41,464 bases of DNA from an uncultured Clostridia bacterium (lineage in GTDB: Bacteria > Bacillota > Clostridia > TANB77 > CAG-508). A program made the position numbers and the translations under genes. Where the stretch lies: NCBI GenBank assembly GCA_947589065.1, contig CANPZM010000010.1:1-41464 (forward strand), in the 5' to 3' direction. The notes under the pieces are model-generated. The model was not told the origin of the DNA and did not search any database. It worked only from the letters and a program-made list of their open reading frames with translations. Numbering within the stretch: the stretch's first letter is position 1; each line of letters begins with the position of its first letter. This document shows, piece by piece, positions 1-10,655 of this stretch.

Positions 1-3000
1 CTTGGTTTCTTATCTTCTACTAATTTATAGTATTTTATATGTTTACTTTCTGTTTCATATGCTTTTCCTATATATCCATCTATTGTTTCATCTTCTAATA
101 GTTTTTTATTCGTGCCATCTTCTATATGACTTACTATTACTTTAATATTTCTTGAATAATAGAATATTACTGTTATTGGATCTTTTGTTGTTTTTCCTGA
201 TGTGTTTTTACTATCTCCTACTAATGTATAATCTTTAATTTCTTTTCCTTTAGTATTATAATTTTCTCCTATTTTTATCTTTTGTGTTTCTTCATCTGTT
301 AAAGGTTTATTTGTTTCTTTTTCTATATATTTTATTGTTAGTTTTGTTTCTTTTGGCTTGTAATAGTAATTTATTACTATTTCATCTTTCTTCATATTTC
401 CACTTGTCTCACCTTCAACTGATACATATTCATATTCTTCATCTATATCTGTTGCTTTATTTGTCTCATATGGGTCATTTACCCTTCCGTTCATTACTAC
501 TGTATCACTTACTTCTTTTGTTGTTCCTTCTTCATAATGATGTACTGTTACCTTCGTCGGTTTACCTATGTTAGTTATTTCTACTTCTTGTTGTTTTTCC
601 ACTTCTCTTTTTGGTAGTTGTACTTCTTGATACATAGCCCAATATTCAGCCATTGCCTGAATCGGCATAATTTCTTGTTTTTTCTTCATTTCATTAAAAT
701 CGCTTACAATAATATTAACATCATCAGTAAAATTTACTGAATTTGGTCCTTTTCTTTCCAAATATATATCTATAGCATAAATTATAAAATTATCCCCATA
801 TTCAATTATGCCAATTTTATAAGTACCATATGCAAATAAATTACTATCACAATTTACAGCACAATCTACCTTCCCATCATATGTATATTTTATAAGAGCT
901 ACATTAAAATTGTTATCTCCTTCTAAAACTATTTGTTTATTATCTGCTGTTTCTTCTTTTTCAAACGTTAAATTCTTTGCATAAGAAACTAATACTACAT
1001 ATCCATCAGAAACTTCTTTAATCGGTCCAATTTCAACACGTTCAGAAAGACTTAAATTTTTCACCCATTCTATCTTTCCAAATTTATTAATTTTTATAAA
1101 TATAAAATTATAATAACTATAACTTAATTTTATTTCTTTTCCACTTGCAGTTTCACTTCCCTTAAATACTAGTTCACCACTTTCATCACTACGATTATAT
1201 ATTGTTAATAATATATCACAACTTGATGTTACCAATTCATCTGCTATTCTCCAAATATCTCCTTGAAGTATTTTTTGTAACGTCTGTGGATATTCTTCAG
1301 TAGCTTTTACAATGTCTCTTACTTTTCCGTTTTCATTATATTTTATTAAAATGTCACCATATTCTTCATTTTCTATTGTTATTTGTTCTCCTGATTCTGT
1401 TTCTTCTTTTGGTATAACTATATCATTATTATCCATTATACATGGAATTATAATTTCATTATTCATTATTTCAAATGCAGGATAAATTGCTTCTTTTAAG
1501 TATGATATATCTCTAGCCCAATATACTTTTCCTTCTCTAGTATATTTTATTAAAAAAATGCCATTGTCTTCTTCATCATCGAAATTTAATGCTATTTCTT
1601 TATTTGCAACTGTGTTTTCTTTTGGTATTACTACTGTTCCAGCATAACTACATAAGCCAATTAAATCTTCATTTTCATCTTCAACAATATAGCCTAATAA
1701 ACCAGCATTAGACGAATCTTGATTATTCCACATCTGCAGTATATCTTCTATTTTCCCATTTTCATCTATAATAATATTTATCGAATCCATAAAATCGGAA
1801 TTACTTACCATATGAATATCTTTTACTGAAGATGTATATTTACGATTTATATCAATTTCTCCATAAAAGTAAGCTGAACATACTAATTTTTTGTCTTGAG
1901 TAATAATTCCATCTATTATATAAATATTCCCGCATTCTTCTAAATAATTTAACATATATTCTATGTATATATTATTTAATTCTCCAACTACCAAATTGTT
2001 TATTTTGTTTCCATTTATTGTTATTACTTGTTTTCTTTCTGATTCATCTATTTCAAATCCATCTGGTGTTTTGACTTCTGTTATTTCATATGTACCCGGT
2101 AATAAATTTGCACCTATTAATCCGTCTTCATCAGTTGTTACTACTTGCATTTCTTTTCCATCTATATTTTCTATTTTTCCAACTGATTTACCCAATGCAT
2201 TTGTAGCATAATTACCCTCGTTATTCTTTATTGTAAATTTAGCATTTGCTAATGGCTTTCCATTTTGGTCATGTTTCACTACTTTTAATGATGGTTCATT
2301 ATAAATCGTGAATTTAATCTGATTATCCTCAATTTTTATATTGTCTACTTTTCCTTTTAATATTTCTAATGTATATTCACCATTTTCAATATTAATTTTA
2401 AATTGTATTTCTTCTCCTAATACATATCCAGGAACATACAATTCTTCTAATTTATAAATTTTTCCTATTTCTAAATTTTTTAAATTTAATTTTCCATTTA
2501 CATTTGTTTCATAATTTTTACTTATTTCTTTATTATCCGGTTCTAATATCATTGGAGAAATCTGTATTGATTTTGTTCCAACTGATGGTATTGCGGGTGG
2601 AGTCGTATCTTTATAAATATCACTATTATATTTTAAATTAAATTTTGCATTGCCTATAGGTTCTTTTGTAACTGAATCTAATTTATCTATCTCAACATTA
2701 GCACCAGTTGCTTTTTTATTTAATACATCCACTTTTGTTTGTTTACTAATACCATATTCAGATTTACTTATTAATAAATAATCCAAATTTATAGATTTTT
2801 CTGGTTGAAAATCTATTGAAAGTTCCGATATTCCCGTATCATTTTGTATATTTGATAATAAATATTCATTTTTATATTCATATATATCTACACAATTTTC
2901 TGGTTCTATATAAGATAAATTCTCTATATTTTTTATCCATTCTACTTTACCTGTATTGGTAATTTTTAATACAAATTTTATTTCTCCATCATCGTCTTCT

Positions 3001-4982
3001 TCTATAGAAATTTCTTCATTTTTTACTGTAAATTCATCAGGAATATATATATAATATTGTCCTATTCCATAAGCTAGATATCCATCAGATACTTTCCCTA
3101 TTTTTTCCATTCTCCCTTCAGGGGTTTTTAATGCAGTTACCCATTCCACTTTTCCTTTTTTATCATATTTTATAATTGCATCTGATACATTATATAATTC
3201 TATCTTTTCTCCACTTTTTGTTTGTGTTTCATCAAAAACTAATTTTTCAGAATTAGCTATTTCATAAAACCTAATAAAACCATCTTCTAACCACATGATT
3301 TCATAAAAATATGAATTTCCCGTATCTAGAGAAAAAGCATCTACTATTTCCCCATTTTGATTAAAATTTACTATTATAGATTTTTCTATATTTTCAACTT
3401 TTATTTCTTTTTTATCGGCTGTTTTTTCTGCTGGTATCGTAATAGAATCTATATCTCCGTATACATCTTCGTATACTTGATACTTTATTAAACAACCATT
3501 TTGTGAATTTTCATATATATCATCTATATATAAGTTATCATCCATAGTTATATCTTTTACGTAATTTATTTTTCCTTCTTTATTATATGATATAACAAAA
3601 TCACTTCCTTCTTCTAAACCTTCTAATATAATATCTTTTCCTTCTGCAGTTTCTTCTTTTGGTATATGCATAGTACCATCAAATTTTCCAATTACTATCA
3701 AATTTTGGTTTTCTGTTTCTATTATTTCATTTAATTCAATATATCCATCTATTGTTATTTTGAATACTTTATCAATATATCCATCTGATGAAGTTTTAAT
3801 CACAACTGCATCGTACTTAGCATTTTCACTTAATTTTATATTTATATCTTTCCCTGATGTTGTATATTTTCCATCTATTTTTAAATCTTTCATCATATTA
3901 ATAATAAATGCCATTTCTTTTTCTCTTGTCATAATTACATCTTCCACATGTATTTCATTAAAATCTATTGCTTTATTAATTTTAGATGTACTTATACTTC
4001 TTGGTTCATAAACATAGTAATCTTCAAATTCTCCAACTTTTTCTTCTTTTATTTCTATTATCTTTTCTCTCTCATCTTGTGGTGTATAATAACCTTCTGG
4101 TGTTTGTACTTCTACTATTTTATATTTTCCTGGTAAAAGGTTAAGTGAAATTATTCCATTTTTATTTGTTGTAAATACTCTTATTTTTTCTCCATATATT
4201 TCTTCTATTTCACCTATTTCATTTCCATGTTTATCTAATACCGCTTCTCCAGACATATCTGTTATAGAAAATTTTGCATTTGCCAAAGGCTTTCCTTCTT
4301 CATCATGTTTAAATATTTTTAATGAAGGTGTATTATATATATTAAAAATAATATTGTTTTGGTCAACTTCTACATCTACAGAATTATCACTCGTGATTTC
4401 AACTTCATATTTGTGCTCCTCATAATTATAATGAACTATAAATTTTATTTCATCTTTTTTACTTAAGCAGCCATTTCTAAATTGTTCTGTTAACGTATAT
4501 TCTTTTTCTACTCTTAGTCCAAACCAATATACTTGACCATCATAATATGTTTCTCCAGAATCAATAAATAATTCCTCATCATTGTCTTGGATTTCAGATG
4601 CAGACAACATTGCTGGTTTTGATACATGCTCATAATAAGATAAATCAAATATTACTCCTTCTATAGGTTCTCCTGTATCTGAATTTATTTTATTAACAAT
4701 TAAATTAAATTGTGGAATAACACCAGCTATTGGCTGTACCTCACTATTGCCCCTATTTACTGTATTCCCACTATCACTTGAAACCTTTGTTACTGTCCCA
4801 TAATTTCTAGATTCTATTATTTTCTCTTGTAATGCATTTGAATAACTTGCTATCTCATTTTGTCTTACTTTATCTAAATTTTCTAAAACTAGCATCGTTA
4901 TTCCTAAAAACATTACTAACAATATTTCTATAACCAGTTTCATTTTTTGCACTTTTACTTTTTTATTATTTGTATAGCTCAT
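1..4982 (-). CDS. Giant surface protein, SpaA/CnaB-type domains, propeller-like repeats and MucBP repeats (3' end beyond window)
   Basis: One reading frame stays open from an ATG at 4982 to the left edge (about 1660 codons, no stop), so the C-terminus is missing. The N-terminus is a short basic segment followed by a hydrophobic helix at about residues 15-35, so the rest is probably extracellular. In order I see: a CnaB/SpaA-like domain at about 90-215; a SpaA-type domain beginning SLKIFKHDEEGKP at about 218; a block of ~50-residue repeats at about 360-730; a second SpaA pair at about 760-1000 (SLKVVKHDQNGKP); a second repeat block at about 1020-1415; and MucBP-like repeats from about 1460 (INYYYKPKETKL). 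The ~50-residue repeats carry a recurring IPKEETAxGKxI motif followed by IIKYxxxGKV, like SBBP beta-propeller repeats. The SD is AAAGGA, ten bases before the ATG. A role as a host- or glycan-binding adhesin is inference. Confidence 0.85.
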   Translation of the reverse strand, partial: MSYTNNKKVKVQKMKLVIEILLVMFLGITMLVLENLDKVRQNEIASYSNALQEKIIESRNYGTVTKVSSDSGNTVNRGNSEVQPIAGVIPQFNLIVNKINSDTGEPIEGVIFDLSYYEHVSKPAMLSASEIQDNDEELFIDSGETYYDGQVYWFGLRVEKEYTLTEQFRNGCLSKKDEIKFIVHYNYEEHKYEVEITSDNSVDVEVDQNNIIFNIYNTPSLKIFKHDEEGKPLANAKFSITDMSGEAVLDKHGNEIGEIEEIYGEKIRVFTTNKNGIISLNLLPGKYKIVEVQTPEGYYTPQDEREKIIEIKEEKVGEFEDYYVYEPRSISTSKINKAIDFNEIHVEDVIMTREKEMAFIINMMKDLKIDGKYTTSGKDINIKLSENAKYDAVVIKTSSDGYIDKVFKITIDGYIELNEIIETENQNLIVIGKFDGTMHIPKEETAEGKDIILEGLEEGSDFVISYNKEGKINYVKDITMDDNLYIDDIYENSQNGCLIKYQVYEDVYGDIDSITIPAEKTADKKEIKVENIEKSIIVNFNQNGEIVDAFSLDTGNSYFYEIMWLEDGFIRFYEIANSEKLVFDETQTKSGEKIELYNVSDAIIKYDKKGKVEWVTALKTPEGRMEKIGKVSDGYLAYGIGQYYIYIPDEFTVKNEEISIEEDDDGEIKFVLKITNTGKVEWIKNIENLSYIEPENCVDIYEYKNEYLLSNIQNDTGISELSIDFQPEKSINLDYLLISKSEYGISKQTKVDVLNKKATGANVEIDKLDSVTKEPIGNAKFNLKYNSDIYKDTTPPAIPSVGTKSIQISPMILEPDNKEISKNYETNVNGKLNLKNLEIGKIYKLEELYVPGYVLGEEIQFKINIENGEYTLEILKGKVDNIKIEDNQIKFTIYNEPSLKVVKHDQNGKPLANAKFTIKNNEGNYATNALGKSVGKIENIDGKEMQVVTTDEDGLIGANLLPGTYEITEVKTPDGFEIDESERKQVITINGNKINNLVVGELNNIYIEYMLNYLEECGNIYIIDGIITQDKKLVCSAYFYGEIDINRKYTSSVKDIHMVSNSDFMDSINIIIDENGKIEDILQMWNNQDSSNAGLLGYIVEDENEDLIGLCSYAGTVVIPKENTVANKEIALNFDDEEDNGIFLIKYTREGKVYWARDISYLKEAIYPAFEIMNNEIIIPCIMDNNDIVIPKEETESGEQITIENEEYGDILIKYNENGKVRDIVKATEEYPQTLQKILQGDIWRIADELVTSSCDILLTIYNRSDESGELVFKGSETASGKEIKLSYSYYNFIFIKINKFGKIEWVKNLSLSERVEIGPIKEVSDGYVVLVSYAKNLTFEKEETADNKQIVLEGDNNFNVALIKYTYDGKVDCAVNCDSNLFAYGTYKIGIIEYGDNFIIYAIDIYLERKGPNSVNFTDDVNIIVSDFNEMKKKQEIMPIQAMAEYWAMYQEVQLPKREVEKQQEVEITNIGKPTKVTVHHYEEGTTKEVSDTVVMNGRVNDPYETNKATDIDEEYEYVSVEGETSGNMKKDEIVINYYYKPKETKLTIKYIEKETNKPLTDEETQKIKIGENYNTKGKEIKDYTLVGDSKNTSGKTTKDPITVIFYYSRNIKVIVSHIEDGTNKKLLEDETIDGYIGKAYETESKHIKYYKLVEDKKP

Positions 4983-5256
4983 ATTTTTTCATTCCTTTCA
5001 TAGTCAATAATCTTGTTGAAAAATTTTTAAATTTTGACAATGCAAATTTATAATTATTTTCCAACGATAAGCCTTACATCTATAGTTATACAATTTAATA
5101 ATAAAAAAAATATATTAAAAATCAAGTCTCAAATTCAGTATTTTCAACATTTTCAAGCTTTTGAAGTCTTCCATTCTGCATAATTCCGTAAGCTCTAATA
5201 CATTAATTTTCTAAATATCGAGGCTTATATTACATTTTTGTTACATTTTCAAAATA
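4983..5256. other. Leader/intergenic region upstream of the giant surface gene
   Basis: These 274 bases separate the start of the left-edge surface gene from element copy A. They are AT-rich. I see the SD (AAAGGA) near 4995 but no convincing consensus promoter; a TATAAC-like -10 near 5080-5090 on the minus strand lacks a good -35. No gene is visible. Confidence 0.4.
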
Positions 5257-5398
5257 GAACAAAAGCGAACATTATTAACATTTTCGCTATTTATGACATT
5301 TTAAAGTCCGCTTTTTTGTTCGTCCGCGAAAAATTGTTTAACAATTTTTATGTGGAATGGTTTATATTATAGAAGTTCAGAGAACTTTCCTATAATAC
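5257..5398 (+). repeat. Three-hairpin intergenic element, copy A
   Basis: Copy A of the ~145-nt family. Stem 1 is GAACAAA paired with TTTGTTC, but the inner arm is GCGAAC instead of GCGGAC, which weakens its pairing with GTCCGC. Stem 2 is AAAAATTGTT/AACAATTTTT. Stem 3 is a TATATTATAG-type hairpin with a GTTC/GAAC tip. The 3' end directly abuts the A-run that is the T-run of the minus-strand terminator at 5399-5427. Confidence 0.85.
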
Positions 5399-5427
5399 AA
5401 AAAAGAGACACAATGTGTCCCTTTTTT
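5399..5427 (-). terminator. Rho-independent terminator of the surface-protein operon
   Basis: The hairpin pairs GGGACACA with TGTGTCTC (one G-T pair) and is flanked by A6 and T6 on both sides. It lies 95 bases downstream of the stop of the 1709-aa gene and could act in both directions. Confidence 0.8.
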
Positions 5428-5521
5428 GTGGTAATTATCATACAATAATACCAATTTTCCAATTATATATTTTTTATCCTTAAAACCTTTATTTAATATT
5501 TCAGTAATCACTTAATAAATG

Positions 5522-8500
5522 TTATTTCTTATATTTTTTCTTTAAGCCAATAATTCCTAAAGCTAACACTATTCCACTTACTAATAAAATAATTGGATAA
5601 ACATTTCTACTATTATATTCTCTAATTGATATACCTGTAGGTTCAGAAATTGTAACAAAGCTTGGAGCATCTGTATCCCTTTCTCCGTTCAAATGTACAA
5701 TTCCGCCATTTACCATAACCTCTTTGGCGCCATTATAATCAGTTAATAACTCTCCTCTTTGATATCCAACAGCTGCTGCATATTCTCCTCTAGCAATTTC
5801 TGCATTTCCTGGTACAACCATGTTGTCTCTTCTTCCTGCTGTATTAGAATATTCTAATATTTCTGCAATATTATTATATGCATCTTGTGGGTGTGTATTT
5901 TGATCTAATTGTTTTGTCAAAACAATTCTTATTTCTCCACGAGATTTTCTATTTAATCCTTCAGATGCTGCTTCTGGTACAAGTTTTGTTATAGCACTTG
6001 GATTATATTCTTCACCTTCTGATACTAAAATTTGATTATATTTTCTTTGTTTTGAATCTGCTAATACAATCTTTCCATCAACATTTGAATATACCTTACT
6101 GTCTAGCATTTTTCCATTTTCTAATTCTTCTTGAGAAATTTCAGTCCAGCTACTATCCTCAATTAATTGATTTTTCTCTTCATCGGCTGCTGCATCATTA
6201 TCAATATAATCTATTATTTTTTCAATTTTTGTTTCAACTATTTTATCTGTATCATTATTCTTGTTATTATAATAATTTAGTCCAACATAATTTCCATATT
6301 CAATAAATTCACCAGATACATATTCATAAGCTTTTTCTAATTTTGCAACTTCATCAAGGATTTCCTGTTTTGTATTAAAGCTACTTATTTTTCCTGTCCA
6401 ATCAACCTCTGAATTATTTCTTACATGTATTGTATATTCAACTAATAATCTAGCTCCATTTAAGTATTCACTTTCCACTGGCACATATTCCAACCCTTGA
6501 ATAGTATCTTGTTCATCTACATGAGTCAATTTAGTCATATTAATATTTCCTTCTGCTTCTTTATTAATTGTACCATCTGGATTAAATGTAACACTTAGAA
6601 TTTCTTCAGTTCCATCATTTTTATATAATGTTATTTTTGATATTTTCTTATCTAATTCTATAATAGTTTCTGATCTCTTTTCTAATCCGAAATCTATATT
6701 TTTAACTGTATACGTATATTGTTCAATTCCGTTTACTTTATTAACAGTTCCATAATCTATAAAATCTTGATGTTCTATTTCAATATTCAATTTAGCAGTA
6801 TTAGCAACCATTTGTGTATTATTAATTAATTCATCATGATTTACCATCTGATCTGCACTTTCTAAAACTGTTCCAATACTATTGTTTATATTTTTAGAAT
6901 ATGCAATTACCTTCATTCTTTGCAATTCATAATCTCTAGCATCTGAAACTCTACTATTATTTAATTGAGTAGTCTTTAAATCTTGCCATTCATTATTTAA
7001 TGTAGAACTTCCATCTTCATTAGTCATATTAGCTTGATAAGCAGTATTTTTATAATCTTGACCATTATATTTAATATTTGATTCCTTATTGCCATATTTA
7101 AATCTTACTACATAGTTTCCTGCTAAAATTCCTTTTAAATTATAATTTCCATTTTCATCTGTTTCAATATCCTTTAATTTAAACATTTGCTTTTCTTCTT
7201 CAGATAAATCTGTAAAATCATCTTCTGTCCATATTTTTTCATATTCAACATCATCTATTTTTATTTTTTCTACTAATTGTACATCAATATGTTCAACACC
7301 TTTTTCGCCTTCATCTAATATTCCATTACCAACTTTTTGATTATATAAAAGTTTTTCTGTTTCATTGTCTTCCCAAACATTACCGTTTATTTCTCTATTA
7401 TACTGATATAATATAATGTTTGTTGCTGGTGCACTTTCAGTGTCATCTTCATACCATTCTTTTACATTTCTATTTAAGTCTATATTACCTGGAGCAGAAT
7501 CTTGATCTACTATTCCTGCAACTCTTCCATCTGTATAATATATTGAATAATTAGAAATTTCTGCAACATTATTCTTTTCACCTAATAAGTTTGGTCTATC
7601 AGTTGTGTTTTTATAACCATTTTGGTCAACTTCAAAAGTTATAAACATTTCAAGTTGTTCCCCAGCTTTTAATTTAGTATTTTCAAAAGCTGTTATTGTT
7701 AATTTTTTATAACTATCATTTACATTTGTTTTTGTATCATTGCAACTAAATTTTTCCATACCATCAGACCAATATGTATATTCTGGTGTCACGTCTCTTC
7801 CTACAATTCTATAATAAGGTCTCTCTGCAACTACTTTACTTATTCTATTTTGATCATCATCAAGTATATTTGCTTTTATATCTGTTCCTACATATGTAAA
7901 TGATGTATCATAATAATCATCTATGCAATTAATTGTTGCATCTAATCCATTTTCTGCTTGGCTTTCATTATTAATTGCAATCCTATAAGTTAAATAAACT
8001 TTTAATTCTGTATCCTGTTTTATATTTTTTACAACTTCCTCACTAGTATTATATACAGTAGATCTATATTCATAATCAGAACTATATAATCCTATTGTAT
8101 ATTTTCCAATTCTACATGCTTCTATTTGTATATTTAATGCATCTTTATTTTCTTCTTCTTCAACATCTTTATATTTATTATATGTTTTTGTAACTTCCTT
8201 TTCGTTAACTATTATATTTGCCTTATATAAATCTTTAAAAACTGATAAATCAGATTTTTCTCTTTTCTTTACTCCTAAATTTATATGTTGCATGTAATCA
8301 TAAATAGTCTTATATGTAACAATAGTCTCATCATCATTTTTCACTACACTTAGTTGTTTTACATCATCTGCATTCTTTAAAGATATTTTATGATTTACTG
8401 GGAAATAAATTCCAGTATTTCCAGTTGTTGCAATCATCTTATACTGTTCTATTATATGTTCATTTCCATCTAATACAACTAATGATGATTTTCTTCTTGT

Positions 8501-10651
8501 ATTATCATTACCTGGTATTGAAAATTCTGTAGATGTATAATCTAAATTTAATGCATCTGTACCATTACTTGAAAATCCTCTAGTGTTTCCATTTTGGTCA
8601 ATTGCTTCTTGTCCATAGATTCTAGTAAATTTTTTATTGTAATTATCTCTTACTGTTGCATCTTCTGAAGCTAATGAATCCTTTTCATATGCTTTTTTCT
8701 CTTCTTTTGATGCATTAATATAAGTTTGTGCAATTCCATTTGCAGTTACTAATGCTGGTGATGCTTCATAATGTTGACCATCATATTTAAATTCAACATC
8801 ATATGATACATCATAATCATCATTTTCTTCATCTGATGAACCAGGTACATTAATATTTGGTATGCTATAATATCCATTTTCGTCTGTATAAATTGGATAA
8901 TTTATTTTAGTTATATTATCTTCAGCATAAACATCAGCTAATTCTCTTTTTACAACTTTTCCTAATTTTCCCTTGTATACTTTATAAATGTATACTTCTG
9001 CATTTTTATATCCTTTTTCTCCATCTTGCCTTGTACCATTTACTTTATCTACATTCATCTTGTCAGGTTCTATATCTATCCAAACTTCTCCTGCCATTGG
9101 TATTGTTAATTCTATTTTGAAACCAGCAGGGAAAGAATAACTTGCTGTTTCATACCATCTTGCACCAAGATAAGCTTCTGCTAAAGGTTGTGATGTTGAT
9201 GGCTCTAATTTTTTTAATTCTAACCAATATTTCCATTTTACTATGTGATTATGGAAATATCCATGTGAACATTTTTTAGCTCCACCAGCACAAGTCAAAT
9301 TTCCATTTGCATCATATTGTGCACTTGTATGATTACCTCCACATGGGCAACTTTGAGCACCTTCATCACACCAAACTGCTTTTGATTCTGGTTCCCAACT
9401 TGCTTTGAAATATTCACCTTTTAATGAGCTATATTCTCCTCCAGCATTCATATATCTAAAGTCAAATTTTATATCTCTTATATATCTAACATCATCTATA
9501 TAATCCATTACAATATAAAATTCTTCTCCATTATGTGGGAATACTGCTTTGTCATCTTGTAGTCTATCCGTAAATTTAAAATACCAATTTTCATTTTGTA
9601 ATGTTCCTAAATTTGTTTCTATTGATACACTTGTTATACCTGAAAAATCAACTGTTCCTCTTTCTGTTGTAACTGATTCTTCATAATAATTTATTTTTAA
9701 TGGTCCTATTAAATATTTTTCTTCATCTCTGTCATAGTAAACTTCCGCTTCACTGTAATTTCCTACTACTTTGTAATCTATTACTGGTGCAGTAACAGTA
9801 GCAGTTTTTCCATTTACAGTAACTTCTTTTTTCTCTTTTACCATCTCACCCTTTTCATCTCTTTTTGCAACTTTTTCTATGTATCTTTGAAAAGCTTCAG
9901 CTTCTCTATAGAAAGGTGTAGATTGAACTTTATCTGTACTTCCTCCTGCTGGTGTTTTCCACCACGCATATTGAACATATGTATATGGAAGGAATTCTCC
10001 ACTATTAGTTATTTCTACATAATAATATTTACCTGAATCTTCATCTCTAACAACAAATTCCTGAGGTTCTCCTGATTCCTCGTCAATATTTACACCAAAT
10101 ATTGTCGTTCCACCTATGTTATAAAAATAAGCATCTTCTATATTGTCTGTATATTCCCTATTAGTAACATTGTATAAGTCACTTCCTTGTGAAGGTACGT
10201 TTTCTGAAGCTTCAGCTAAGATGTATGCTTCTATTGGTAAAGCAATTTTTCTTTCTGATTCTTTATAATATCCATAAGTATAGTTTGTAGTTGCTGAATA
10301 CGGATTTGAAAAATTATCTGACGTTACATCTCCACTTGCATCTTTTGTTTCACTAAATAATTTTTTTCCAATATCTTTTGCAGTCAAGTAAGGTTCTGAC
10401 TGACTTTTATCTCCTGATCTTACTACAGTTCTCGCATCACCAATTAACGCAATTCCTCTACCACAGCAGAATATATAAGGATCATTTATTAATGTCTCAT
10501 GCTGTAAATATGGAAAACTAGCAGGTAAGCTGTCATCTTGAGAAATCATTTCATTTGTAGATTGTCCTTTTACTTTATATCCTAAGTATGCAAACATTAT
10601 AATTACTATTGCAATTATGATTGAAACGATTATCTTCTTTTTGCTATTCAT
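5522..10651 (-). CDS. Giant secreted surface protein with SdrD_B-like domain and C-terminal membrane anchor
   Basis: About 1709 residues. I choose the ATG at 10651 over the TTG just before it because GGGGGTG sits seven bases upstream. The N-terminus is a basic segment plus hydrophobic helix (about residues 6-28), a signal peptide or signal anchor. A Cys/His-rich segment at about 428-475 (CDEGAQSCPCGGNH, then CAGGAKKCSHGYFHNH) looks like a metal site. A Cna_B/SdrD_B-like domain begins near residue 1085 (EINGNVWEDNE, GNYNLKGILAGNYVVRF). Several DUF11-like beta-sandwich stretches surround it. The end is SEPTG at about 1670, a transmembrane helix (about 1682-1702) and the tail KKKYKK. The gene follows the upstream surface gene by about one base, so the two are probably translationally coupled. 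Adhesion or wall function is inferred. No enzyme motif was recognised. Confidence 0.9.
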   Translation of the reverse strand: MNSKKKIIVSIIIAIVIIMFAYLGYKVKGQSTNEMISQDDSLPASFPYLQHETLINDPYIFCCGRGIALIGDARTVVRSGDKSQSEPYLTAKDIGKKLFSETKDASGDVTSDNFSNPYSATTNYTYGYYKESERKIALPIEAYILAEASENVPSQGSDLYNVTNREYTDNIEDAYFYNIGGTTIFGVNIDEESGEPQEFVVRDEDSGKYYYVEITNSGEFLPYTYVQYAWWKTPAGGSTDKVQSTPFYREAEAFQRYIEKVAKRDEKGEMVKEKKEVTVNGKTATVTAPVIDYKVVGNYSEAEVYYDRDEEKYLIGPLKINYYEESVTTERGTVDFSGITSVSIETNLGTLQNENWYFKFTDRLQDDKAVFPHNGEEFYIVMDYIDDVRYIRDIKFDFRYMNAGGEYSSLKGEYFKASWEPESKAVWCDEGAQSCPCGGNHTSAQYDANGNLTCAGGAKKCSHGYFHNHIVKWKYWLELKKLEPSTSQPLAEAYLGARWYETASYSFPAGFKIELTIPMAGEVWIDIEPDKMNVDKVNGTRQDGEKGYKNAEVYIYKVYKGKLGKVVKRELADVYAEDNITKINYPIYTDENGYYSIPNINVPGSSDEENDDYDVSYDVEFKYDGQHYEASPALVTANGIAQTYINASKEEKKAYEKDSLASEDATVRDNYNKKFTRIYGQEAIDQNGNTRGFSSNGTDALNLDYTSTEFSIPGNDNTRRKSSLVVLDGNEHIIEQYKMIATTGNTGIYFPVNHKISLKNADDVKQLSVVKNDDETIVTYKTIYDYMQHINLGVKKREKSDLSVFKDLYKANIIVNEKEVTKTYNKYKDVEEEENKDALNIQIEACRIGKYTIGLYSSDYEYRSTVYNTSEEVVKNIKQDTELKVYLTYRIAINNESQAENGLDATINCIDDYYDTSFTYVGTDIKANILDDDQNRISKVVAERPYYRIVGRDVTPEYTYWSDGMEKFSCNDTKTNVNDSYKKLTITAFENTKLKAGEQLEMFITFEVDQNGYKNTTDRPNLLGEKNNVAEISNYSIYYTDGRVAGIVDQDSAPGNIDLNRNVKEWYEDDTESAPATNIILYQYNREINGNVWEDNETEKLLYNQKVGNGILDEGEKGVEHIDVQLVEKIKIDDVEYEKIWTEDDFTDLSEEEKQMFKLKDIETDENGNYNLKGILAGNYVVRFKYGNKESNIKYNGQDYKNTAYQANMTNEDGSSTLNNEWQDLKTTQLNNSRVSDARDYELQRMKVIAYSKNINNSIGTVLESADQMVNHDELINNTQMVANTAKLNIEIEHQDFIDYGTVNKVNGIEQYTYTVKNIDFGLEKRSETIIELDKKISKITLYKNDGTEEILSVTFNPDGTINKEAEGNINMTKLTHVDEQDTIQGLEYVPVESEYLNGARLLVEYTIHVRNNSEVDWTGKISSFNTKQEILDEVAKLEKAYEYVSGEFIEYGNYVGLNYYNNKNNDTDKIVETKIEKIIDYIDNDAAADEEKNQLIEDSSWTEISQEELENGKMLDSKVYSNVDGKIVLADSKQRKYNQILVSEGEEYNPSAITKLVPEAASEGLNRKSRGEIRIVLTKQLDQNTHPQDAYNNIAEILEYSNTAGRRDNMVVPGNAEIARGEYAAAVGYQRGELLTDYNGAKEVMVNGGIVHLNGERDTDAPSFVTISEPTGISIREYNSRNVYPIILLVSGIVLALGIIGLKKKYKK

Positions 10652-10655
10652 CAAA

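Noticed and set aside
5257-5398. Classical MITE with terminal inverted repeats
   Set aside because: The element's two ends do not pair with each other; the pairing is in three local hairpins, and no target-site duplication was visible.
5998-6306. Plus-strand ORF of 102 residues
   Set aside because: It is antisense to the 1709-aa surface gene and rich in Leu, Phe and Tyr, as expected of a shadow frame of AT-rich DNA. The same applies to other plus-strand frames across the minus-strand genes.
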